In this document: one piece after another, positions 1-4,858 of the stretch
Position numbering within the stretch: position 1 is the first letter of the stretch
Layout: each line of letters starts with the position of its first letter
NCBI GenBank assembly: GCA_902783905.1
Contig: CACZSP010000210.1
Coordinates: 1 to 5,452, forward strand
DNA length: 5,452 nt
Direction of reading: 5' to 3'
Source: an uncultured Ruminococcus sp.
GTDB lineage: Bacteria; Bacillota; Clostridia; Oscillospirales; CAG-272
Made by a program: the position numbers and the translations under genes
Notes under the pieces: generated by a model
What the model was told of the DNA's origin: nothing
The model's database searches: none
Seen by the model: only the letters and a program-made list of their open reading frames with translations

Positions 1-1
1 C

Positions 2-1069
2 TTAATATTCGATAAAAGGTATCGCCGAATGCGCTCGGGCAGACATGAAAGCCAGGTCGATGACGTTCATGACGCGCCGCATCTGCGCGTGGGTCACCAG
101 CTGTACCGCCTCGCCGCGGGTCGCCGCGATGAAGTTGCGGTAAAAATCGTGCACGTCGGGTTCTGGCCTTTCAACGTAGTAGGTCTCGAGGGTATCCTCG
201 CTGCGGGGGGCCATGGTTTTGGTCATTCCTGCGGCTGTTACCACCGGTTTGACATCGCCCTCAGTCCTGTCGAGATTGACGACGCAGCGCGCGCGTTCTC
301 TCCAGTCGTCGACGACGGCCGATCCGCCCGTCCCGGCCATAAAGTACCGGGGAAGGGAAATGAAATGGTGCGTTCCCACTTCTATATGTCCGCACAGGCC
401 GCCCTCAAAGACGATATCAAGATAAAACCCGTCGTCCACCTCGTTGTTGGTCACGTTTTCGCAGCGGCAGTATATCTCTTTGATTTTCCGGTCGCCGGTG
501 ATCTGAAGCATCTGATCGATAAGGTGGACGCCCCAGTCGTAGATCATTCCGCCGCCCTGTTCGCGGCGTCCTCTCCAGTCTCCGGGAATACCGCGGGAGC
601 CCTGGACCCTCGATTCGATCTCGAAAACACGTCCGAGTCTTCCCGACTCGAAGACCTGCTTCATCATAAGAAAATCGCAGTCCCAGCGCCGGTTCTGGTG
701 GACGGTGAAGAGTTTTCCCGTCTCTTCCGACGTTTTTATCATTTCGTCGAGAAGCTTCGAATTCAGCGTCACCGGCTTTTCGGATATCACGTTTTTTCCG
801 GCGCGCAGGGCGCGCTCGACGATCGGTGCGTGGCTGTCGTTGGGCGTCGCGACGGTGACGACCGAAATATCGGGGTCGGCAAGAAGCTCCGCTTCCGATC
901 CGTATGCCCGGATCCCGTTTGCTTTTGCCAGTTCCAGCTTTGCCGGATTTATATCCCAGACGCCGCAAAGATATCCGACGTCGCTTTCGAGAAGGTGTCT
1001 CGTGTGCCAGCCGCCCATTCCGCCGTATCCGATGACGGCGCAGCCGGCTTTATTCGTTTTACCGCTCAT
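2..1069 (-). CDS. Gfo/Idh/MocA family NAD(P)-dependent oxidoreductase
   Basis: This complete 355-residue protein is a cytoplasmic sugar or polyol dehydrogenase of the Gfo/Idh/MocA family. The N-terminal Rossmann fold shows the dinucleotide loop GYGGMG at residues 14-19. An Asp at the end of strand beta-2 (VWD, D39) in this fold favours NAD over NADP. The family's conserved EKP is at residues 97-99, with K98 the expected catalytic lysine. HQNRRWD at 124-130 is typical of the subgroup that includes scyllo-inositol dehydrogenase-like proteins. GGGMIYDWGVH at 172-182 supplies the second catalytic pair D178/H182 at the start of the C-terminal alpha/beta domain. Length is normal for the family and no key residue is missing. 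It is the last gene of a three-gene operon, starting 16 bp after the isomerase gene. The ATG at 1069 is preceded only by a G-rich GGCGGCGGT, so initiation may depend on coupling to the upstream gene. The stop is TAA at 2-4. The substrate is unknown; pairing with a TIM-barrel isomerase suggests a sugar or keto-sugar. Confidence 0.95.
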   Translation of the reverse strand: MSGKTNKAGCAVIGYGGMGGWHTRHLLESDVGYLCGVWDINPAKLELAKANGIRAYGSEAELLADPDISVVTVATPNDSHAPIVERALRAGKNVISEKPVTLNSKLLDEMIKTSEETGKLFTVHQNRRWDCDFLMMKQVFESGRLGRVFEIESRVQGSRGIPGDWRGRREQGGGMIYDWGVHLIDQMLQITGDRKIKEIYCRCENVTNNEVDDGFYLDIVFEGGLCGHIEVGTHHFISLPRYFMAGTGGSAVVDDWRERARCVVNLDRTEGDVKPVVTAAGMTKTMAPRSEDTLETYYVERPEPDVHDFYRNFIAATRGEAVQLVTHAQMRRVMNVIDLAFMSARAHSAIPFIEY

Positions 1070-1085
1070 TTCGTTTACCGCCGCC

Positions 1086-1928
1086 TTATATCAGTCCCGC
1101 GGCGAGACGTCTCATATTGTCCGCAAGCTCCGCCTCGGTGAGGGCGCTTTCCCTGTTTTTCGGTTTGCACGGGACCTCGTACATAAGAGGGCCGTCGTAT
1201 CCGTTTTTCTTAATTGCCGCAAGAAGTTTTTTCCAGTCGTTGATGCCTTCTCCGGGAAGGACGTGGCGCTCGTCGAGAACGCCGTTCTCATCCCGGTAGT
1301 AATCCGAAATATGGACGGATATTATCTTCAGTCCGGCGCGTGTCAGGGCGTTTACGTAGTGGACGTTGTCTTCGACAAGGCAGTGATTGGTGTCGAATAC
1401 GACTCCGGCTCCGGTTCCGGACAGCAGTTCGATCATTTCGTCCGACGTCCTGCAGAGGCAGGTGCGCGGAAGATTTTCGACGGCAAGCTTCATGCCCGCC
1501 TTTTCGCATTCTGCCTGAAGTGTCTCGATAGCCCGGCGGGACTTTTCCATCCGCATCGGTCTGTCCTCCTCGGCTATCGGTTCGCTGGACGGATGGAGGA
1601 CGGCGACCTTCACTCCGGCGCGCCCCGCGGCGCGGATAAGCGTTTTGTTCGTGTATATCGTTACGTCCCGCAGCTCGTTCTGGGGATTGGAGATATCCAG
1701 CCGGCCGGAGAAGGGCAGATGTATCGACCAGTTTTCAAGCCCGGCTTTTTTCGCGAGATTCGCGTATTTTACCGCGTGAGAGGGGTATTCGGCTTTGTTC
1801 ATATAGTAGTTGTAGCCGAAGGAGTATTCAATACTGTCGATCCCGGCTTCGGCAAGCCTGCGGAAGGCGTCGAAGGATATCTCGCGGGTAAAGCAGAGCG
1901 AAGTTCCGAGTCTGATTTTTTTGAGCAT
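1086..1928 (-). CDS. Xylose isomerase-like TIM-barrel sugar phosphate isomerase/epimerase
   Basis: This complete 280-residue cytoplasmic enzyme belongs to the AP-endonuclease-2/xylose-isomerase-like TIM-barrel superfamily, annotated in genomes as sugar phosphate isomerase/epimerase. Barrel-strand motifs appear in order: IEYS with E34, SIHLP with H70, VLHPS with H112, LAVEN with E151, VVFDTNH with D179 and H182, SVHISD with H206, DERH with H222, and MYEVP with E251. E151, D179, H206 and E251 match the positions that usually coordinate the divalent metal in this family. The length is typical. No signal peptide is present. The ATG at 1928 has a good ribosome binding site (GAGGT at 1936-1940, 7 bp upstream) that overlaps the TGA stop of the preceding membrane-protein gene, so the two are likely translationally coupled. 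The dehydrogenase gene follows 16 bp downstream. Families of this fold include tagatose/psicose 3-epimerases, inosose dehydratases and keto-glycoside lyases; the sequence alone does not tell which reaction is catalysed. Confidence 0.92.
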   Translation of the reverse strand: MLKKIRLGTSLCFTREISFDAFRRLAEAGIDSIEYSFGYNYYMNKAEYPSHAVKYANLAKKAGLENWSIHLPFSGRLDISNPQNELRDVTIYTNKTLIRAAGRAGVKVAVLHPSSEPIAEEDRPMRMEKSRRAIETLQAECEKAGMKLAVENLPRTCLCRTSDEMIELLSGTGAGVVFDTNHCLVEDNVHYVNALTRAGLKIISVHISDYYRDENGVLDERHVLPGEGINDWKKLLAAIKKNGYDGPLMYEVPCKPKNRESALTEAELADNMRRLAAGLI

Positions 1929-1935
1929 GTTATTT

Positions 1936-1941
1936 ACCTCA
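1936..1941 (-). promoter_or_regulatory. Stop codon overlapping the next gene's ribosome binding site
   Basis: The minus strand reads TGAGGT. TGA ends the membrane-protein gene and GAGGT is the ribosome binding site of the isomerase gene, whose ATG lies 7 bp further on. A terminating ribosome would sit on the initiation site, the usual arrangement for translational coupling. Confidence 0.75.
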
Positions 1942-2472
1942 GTACTGTCTTCCGCGTCGCATACCGCGCGTTTCCGCGCCGAACGCGAGCGAAGCGGCGA
2001 TTATTGACAATTCGGCGAGAAGCCATCCGGTCCCGCTTCCTCCGAAGACGAGCATCCTGCAGAATACGCTTATCATTACGCTGACACCGCATACCGCAAA
2101 CAGATGGATCTTGGAATTGAAGAACCCGGTAACCGTCAGGACGTACACGACGGCGGAATAGGCGTAAAATACCGAGCAAACGGCGCAAACCGCAGGGCCG
2201 TAGCCGACGGTGCCGAAAGAGAAGGAGGCGAAAATAAGGATCGCCGGAAGAATGGTGCGGATGAGGCTGCCGCGGCGCCGCGTCAGCATAAGAGCGAGTA
2301 TCACGCAGCAGACCGAAGGCAGAAGGTAATCGCATACGATAGTGAAGATCCCCAGCGTTTCGAAGCTGAAGACGAGTCCTGCCGCCCTAAGGCAGAAGGC
2401 GATTATCGAAAGCGCCGCGGCGGCCGCCGCCCAGGGCGAATCGGGAGAGAGAGATCTTCTCTTGTACGACAT
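1939..2472 (-). CDS. Small polytopic membrane protein of unknown function
   Basis: I do not recognise this 177-residue protein. It has a short basic N-terminus (MSYKRRS), then about six hydrophobic segments at roughly residues 14-35, 39-63, 72-88, 93-116, 122-143 and 149-165, and a basic C-terminal tail (RGMRRGRQ). Basic residues also sit in the 64-72 loop (TRRRGSLIR), which the positive-inside rule places in the cytoplasm together with the N-terminus. It is rich in cysteine (8 residues, at 27, 47, 55, 56, 96, 99, 128 and 138), mostly inside predicted helices. No transporter motif or catalytic signature is visible. The ATG at 2472 is supported by a strong GGAAGGAG at 2478-2485 with 5 bp spacing. 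It is the first gene after the promoter at 2533-2561, and its TGA (1939-1941) lies within the ribosome binding site of the isomerase gene, which argues strongly that it is translated. Helix count is by eye; function is unknown. Confidence 0.78.
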   Translation of the reverse strand: MSYKRRSLSPDSPWAAAAAALSIIAFCLRAAGLVFSFETLGIFTIVCDYLLPSVCCVILALMLTRRRGSLIRTILPAILIFASFSFGTVGYGPAVCAVCSVFYAYSAVVYVLTVTGFFNSKIHLFAVCGVSVMISVFCRMLVFGGSGTGWLLAELSIIAASLAFGAETRGMRRGRQY

Positions 2473-2477
2473 TTTTT

Positions 2478-2485
2478 CTCCTTCC
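2478..2485 (-). promoter_or_regulatory. Strong ribosome binding site of the membrane-protein gene
   Basis: The minus strand reads GGAAGGAG, then five A residues, then ATG. This near-perfect Shine-Dalgarno sequence fixes the start at 2472. Confidence 0.85.
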
Positions 2486-2532
2486 CCGGCGTTCTTCGAT
2501 AAAACTCGCCAAACCGTAATCCAACACTATAT

Positions 2533-2561
2533 ATTGTACTACATTTTGCCGGGAAAGTCAA
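2533..2561 (-). promoter_or_regulatory. Sigma-A (sigma-70 type) promoter of the three-gene operon
   Basis: On the minus strand the -35 box is TTGACT (2556-2561) and the -10 box is TACAAT (2533-2538), with an exact 17-bp spacer. Each box differs from consensus at one position. The spacer contains ATG shortly before -10 but no extended TGn. Transcription should start near 2526, giving a leader of about 54 nt before the ATG at 2472. It lies just downstream of a terminator, so the left-hand operon is an independent transcription unit. No operator inverted repeat is evident around it. Confidence 0.88.
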
Positions 2562-2591
2562 TATCTTGTGAAAAAAACGACCGATACTTAG

Positions 2592-2648
2592 TAAAACAAA
2601 ATGCCCGTGCAGATTCGTCGGACGGGATTCCGGCGAATCTGGGCGGGC
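2592..2648 (-). terminator. Rho-independent terminator of the CBM9 gene pair
   Basis: On the minus strand a long hairpin forms from GCCCG (2644-2648) pairing with CGGGC (2603-2607). After a 2x2 internal loop, CAGATTCG (2634-2641) pairs with CGAATCTG (2610-2617). A small CGGA/TCCG pair lies inside the apical loop. It is followed directly by ATTTTGTTTTA. It starts about 20 bp after the TGA of the repeat-linker CBM9 gene and about 30 bp before the next promoter, the expected place for a terminator. Confidence 0.88.
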
Positions 2649-2668
2649 GGGAATTGTTTACCGAAAGA

Positions 2669-3796
2669 TCAGTCGCGTTTCTTTGCGATCAGCGCGGTTC
2701 CGATGACAGTCACGAGAACGAGTCCGGCGCCGGCGAATCCGCCGCAGCCCTTCTTTCCGGAAGAGGCAGGAGTCGTTTCGGGAGTCGTCTGCGGAACGGT
2801 GGCTTCGGGAGTCGTTTCGGGCTCGGTAACCGGATCGGTGTCACCGGCGGTGACTTCGGGCTCGGTCGCCTGTCCGGACTCGGCGGGAGTCGTTGCGGGT
2901 TCGGTCTGAGCCGGAGTCGTTTCGGGCTCGGTTACGGGTTCGGTCTGAGCCGGAGTCGTTTCGGGCTCGGTTACGGGTTCGGTCTGAACCGGGTTGTCGA
3001 AGGTAACGCCTCTCTCCTGGAGCTGGAGGACGCCCTTTTCGGCGTTGTTTTTGTAGGAGTTGATCGAGCACCACGCGAGGCCGTAGTTTCTCGAGGTCGA
3101 GAAAAGCATATAGTTGTTGTCGTTGGAGTAGAGGTCGAATCCGATTTCGGTGCCGGGCTCAAGCTTTATGTTTTCATACTTCGGCTTTAGATTGACCTTC
3201 ATCTCGTAGTTGTATCCGGTCAGATTGCCCGAAGCGTCCTTTTTGTACGTAATGACGTACATTCTCTTGTCGAGCGGGATCTTGTCGAAATCTCCGGCGT
3301 CGGTAAGCTCGAAGCCTTTTTCCTCGGTGATGAAAACGTCAAGAGGAGAATTGTTCCAGTTTGCGGTGTTTCCGAAAGCGCCTATTATGAACCAGAAGGC
3401 GGGAGCCACCTGCCCGGTCGTTATATCGCGGTTGTTGTCGGGAGAAAAGGTGAAGGAAATGCCGTCGCGTCTCCAAAGGTTTCCGCCCAGAGACTGCTTT
3501 TCCCATTCGAGGTCTGACATGGTGGCGTCTTCGACCTCAACGAGGAAATAGAGATACTCCTCGTCGTACATGATGCGGAACTGCACCTTTGTCGGCTCGG
3601 TGATATTGTCGTCCTGGTAGACGATTTCCGGTTTCAGGATCTGAGCCCCGTCCCAGATCGCGTCGATATCGCCGTCGATAATCGGGGTTCCGTAAATGAC
3701 CTTTGCGACTTTGATTTCATCGTCGGCAGAGACGAAGAAGGAAGCCAGGGACAGAATCAGAACGGCGGACAGAATAACAAGTAATGCTTTTTTCAT
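2669..3796 (-). CDS. Secreted, membrane/wall-attached CBM9-type protein with long Thr/Glu/Pro repeat linker
   Basis: This 375-residue extracytoplasmic protein (numbered from the ATG at 3796) is probably a stand-alone carbohydrate-binding protein at the cell surface. Residues 1-24 form a signal peptide (MKKALLV, hydrophobic core, VSA before DD). Residues about 33-262 resemble a CBM9/DOMON-type beta-sandwich: it opens with YGTPIIDGDIDAIWDGA and includes the family-like segment YDEEYLYFLVEVEDA at 77-91. Tryptophans at 48, 98, 108, 135, 147 and 242 are candidates for sugar stacking. Residues 271-346 are a Thr/Pro/Glu-rich linker with the 13-residue unit TEPVTEPETTPAQ. Then come KKGCGG at 348-353, a hydrophobic helix and the basic tail AKKRD, an anchoring signal. 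No catalytic domain is present. It is a diverged paralogue of the gene just upstream, 34 bp away, and likely co-transcribed with it. An in-frame GTG at 3811 would add MKKEK; neither start has a good ribosome binding site, and the ATG gives the more usual signal peptide. Stop is TGA. Confidence 0.88.
   Translation of the reverse strand: MKKALLVILSAVLILSLASFFVSADDEIKVAKVIYGTPIIDGDIDAIWDGAQILKPEIVYQDDNITEPTKVQFRIMYDEEYLYFLVEVEDATMSDLEWEKQSLGGNLWRRDGISFTFSPDNNRDITTGQVAPAFWFIIGAFGNTANWNNSPLDVFITEEKGFELTDAGDFDKIPLDKRMYVITYKKDASGNLTGYNYEMKVNLKPKYENIKLEPGTEIGFDLYSNDNNYMLFSTSRNYGLAWCSINSYKNNAEKGVLQLQERGVTFDNPVQTEPVTEPETTPAQTEPVTEPETTPAQTEPATTPAESGQATEPEVTAGDTDPVTEPETTPEATVPQTTPETTPASSGKKGCGGFAGAGLVLVTVIGTALIAKKRD
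2759..2986 (-). repeat. Low-complexity Thr/Pro/Glu linker-coding region
   Basis: This segment encodes residues 271-346 of the CBM9 protein and consists almost wholly of T, P, E, A, Q, V and S. The units TEPETTP, TEPVTEPE and QTTPETTP recur with growing degeneracy towards the C-terminus. Such linkers typically span the Gram-positive wall and hold the binding domain outside. The region also generates misleading glycine-rich open frames on the plus strand. Confidence 0.85.
2901..2978 (-). repeat. Two perfect 39-bp tandem repeats, with a partial third
   Basis: Positions 2901-2939 and 2940-2978 are identical copies of a 39-bp unit. About 15 bases of a third copy, with one mismatch, continue from 2979 to 2993. 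The unit is a multiple of three and encodes the 13 residues TEPVTEPETTPAQ, so gain or loss of a copy keeps the frame. Copies to the left of 2901 are degenerate. Confidence 0.92.
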
Positions 3797-3823
3797 TTTT
3801 TCTTTTTTCACGTGCGGAAGATT

Positions 3824-3839
3824 CGTTCCGTCAGGAACG
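3824..3839 (-). other. Inverted repeat with the stop codon in its loop
   Basis: CGTTCC (3834-3839 on the minus strand) pairs with GGAACG (3824-3829), six base pairs around a four-base loop TGAC that contains the TGA stop of the upstream CBM9 gene. No T-run follows, so it is not a standard terminator. It may affect relative expression of the two paralogues, or be incidental. Confidence 0.4.
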
Positions 3840-4778
3840 GACCTTGAAAACGATGATACCGGTTCCGGCTATCGCGACGACGGCGACGAGTATCCAGACG
3901 AGGGAAACGTCTCCGGTCACGGGGCTTCCGGAAGAGGAAGAACCGGTAGTGGTCGCGGGTTCGTTGGAAGTGGTGGTCGCGGGATCGGTTGTCGTTACTG
4001 TTTCAGCCGGCTTGGCAAGAAGTACCGCGGCGGCTTTTGTCGCGTTGCTCTTGTAGGAAGTCAGCGCGGTGCCGTGGTCGTTGAAAGGATATACGTGATC
4101 CTGTCCGGCGGCTTCCTTGTCGTTGTCATAGATGTAGCTGTCGAACGAGAAGGTCGTTCCGGCTTCATATTTGAAGTCGGCGGCTCCGGCCTTGTTCGAA
4201 GCCTTGACGTTGATCTTGGACTCCGCAAGATATCCGTTGGCGGTCCTTACGACCTTGAACATGGCGGCGTCTTCTTTTCCCTCGGGGAGCTTGGCGTAAT
4301 CGGTCACTTTGGTAACCGAAGGATCTTCGGTGATGAACACACCGTACGGCTGATTGTCAAAATTGGGAACGGAGTTGTTCGGTCTGAGTCCGTACCAGAA
4401 ATATCCGGTCTCGGAAACGCCGATGCAGATCGCGATCTTGTCTCTGGTGTGCCAGTCCTTGAAGGTGTCGAACTGGCTGTCGGGAAGTACGGTCGAGTCG
4501 TTGACTTCGACGAGCACGTACAGGTAGTTTTCGTCCCACATGAGTCTGAACTGACCGGGGTCTACGTCAGTGGCCGCCTGTGTGATGAAATCCCACTTCG
4601 GATACTTGTACACGGTGGCGTTTGACCATACGTCATCGATAACTCCGTCGATCACGGGGGTTCCGTAGGCGACTTCGATCGAGCCTGACGCCGCTCCGCC
4701 GTCGACCGCGCCGATGCAAACGATCATCACGCACAGTGCCAGGACTGCAGTGAGCAGAATTGAAACGAACTTTTTCAT
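3831..4778 (-). CDS. Secreted CBM9-type protein with SPxTG sortase-like anchor
   Basis: This complete 315-residue protein is probably displayed on the cell surface to bind carbohydrate. Residues 1-24 are a signal peptide (MKKFVSILLTAVLALCVMIV core, IGA before VD). Residues about 35-254 resemble a CBM9/DOMON-type beta-sandwich, beginning YGTPVIDGVIDDVWSNA and including FRLMWDENYLYVLVEVNDST at 77-96. Tryptophans at 51, 61, 81, 109 and 128 are possible ligand contacts. Residues 257-284 are a short Thr/Ser/Pro/Ala linker. SPVTGD at 285-290, a hydrophobic helix (about 291-311) and the tail FKVRS form a tripartite wall-sorting signal. SPxTG matches the (S/N/P)PxTG motif used by class B-type sortases such as that of Clostridioides difficile; no sortase gene is in the window. 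The ATG at 4778 has a good AAAGGA at 4785-4790. No catalytic domain is present, unlike xylanases that carry CBM9 as an accessory module. It is 34 bp upstream of its paralogue. Confidence 0.9.
   Translation of the reverse strand: MKKFVSILLTAVLALCVMIVCIGAVDGGAASGSIEVAYGTPVIDGVIDDVWSNATVYKYPKWDFITQAATDVDPGQFRLMWDENYLYVLVEVNDSTVLPDSQFDTFKDWHTRDKIAICIGVSETGYFWYGLRPNNSVPNFDNQPYGVFITEDPSVTKVTDYAKLPEGKEDAAMFKVVRTANGYLAESKINVKASNKAGAADFKYEAGTTFSFDSYIYDNDKEAAGQDHVYPFNDHGTALTSYKSNATKAAAVLLAKPAETVTTTDPATTTSNEPATTTGSSSSGSPVTGDVSLVWILVAVVAIAGTGIIVFKVRS
3915..3924 (-). other. Sortase-like SPVTG cell-wall sorting motif (approximate codons)
   Basis: The motif occupies residues 285-289 of the protein starting at 4778 and falls at about 3912-3926. 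It lies just before the C-terminal membrane helix and short basic tail, the layout of sortase substrates. The assignment to a class B-like sortase is by motif only. Confidence 0.6.
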
Positions 4779-4784
4779 TTTTCG

Positions 4785-4790
4785 TCCTTT
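4785..4790 (-). promoter_or_regulatory. Ribosome binding site of the SPxTG CBM9 gene
   Basis: The minus strand reads AAAGGA, then six bases, then ATG at 4778. Spacing and sequence fit a Shine-Dalgarno site and settle the start. Confidence 0.75.
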
Positions 4791-4816
4791 CTTTCTCCCG
4801 CTTCGGCGGGAAAAAA
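4791..4816 (-). other. Leader hairpin abutting the ribosome binding site
   Basis: On the minus strand CCCGC, loop CGAA, GCGGG (4797-4810) forms a strong core stem. A run of T residues (4811-4816) can extend it by pairing with AGAAAG (4791-4796), including two G-U pairs, ending next to the AAAGGA site. No T-run follows on this strand, so it is not an ordinary terminator for the gene to its right. It could protect the mRNA 5' end or modulate translation. Confidence 0.45.
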
Positions 4817-4845
4817 TAATATTTAAAAAATTTTTACAATGTGAT
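4816..4845 (-). promoter_or_regulatory. Possible weak promoter for the CBM9 gene pair
   Basis: The AT-rich gap 4811-4840 contains TATTAT (4816-4821), one mismatch from TATAAT. An ATCACA (4840-4845) lies 18 bp upstream and matches four of six bases of TTGACA. If used, transcription would start near 4809, inside the left arm of the hairpin described above, so the two readings partly conflict. Read-through from the gene at the right edge is the alternative. Confidence 0.3.
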
Positions 4846-4858
4846 CACGGATCTCCGG

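Noticed and set aside
29..1141. 370-codon open frame on the plus strand
   Set aside because: It is antisense to the Gfo/Idh/MocA gene, whose dinucleotide and EKP motifs are unambiguous; the plus-strand product has no family-like features.
705..2084. Long open frame on the plus strand (459 codons)
   Set aside because: It lies fully antisense to two clear enzyme genes and the membrane-protein gene, crosses their boundaries and has no recognisable motif; it is a shadow caused by codon bias.
2901..2993. CRISPR-like array
   Set aside because: The 39-bp repeats are directly contiguous with no spacers and encode an in-frame peptide linker.
2342..3190. Glycine-rich plus-strand frame with repeats such as GFGLSRSRFGLGY
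   Set aside because: The apparent repeat protein is the reverse complement of the Thr/Pro/Glu linker repeats and runs across the terminator and promoter.
4710..4740. Lipoprotein signal (cysteines at residues 16 and 21 of the SPxTG CBM9 protein)
   Set aside because: Both cysteines are inside the hydrophobic core without a proper lipobox (no L-[AS]-[GA]-C), and the protein has a C-terminal anchor instead.
4796..4811. Rho-independent terminator at the GC hairpin before the SPxTG CBM9 gene
   Set aside because: On the minus strand the T-run precedes the hairpin rather than following it, and on the plus strand the stem is followed by A residues.
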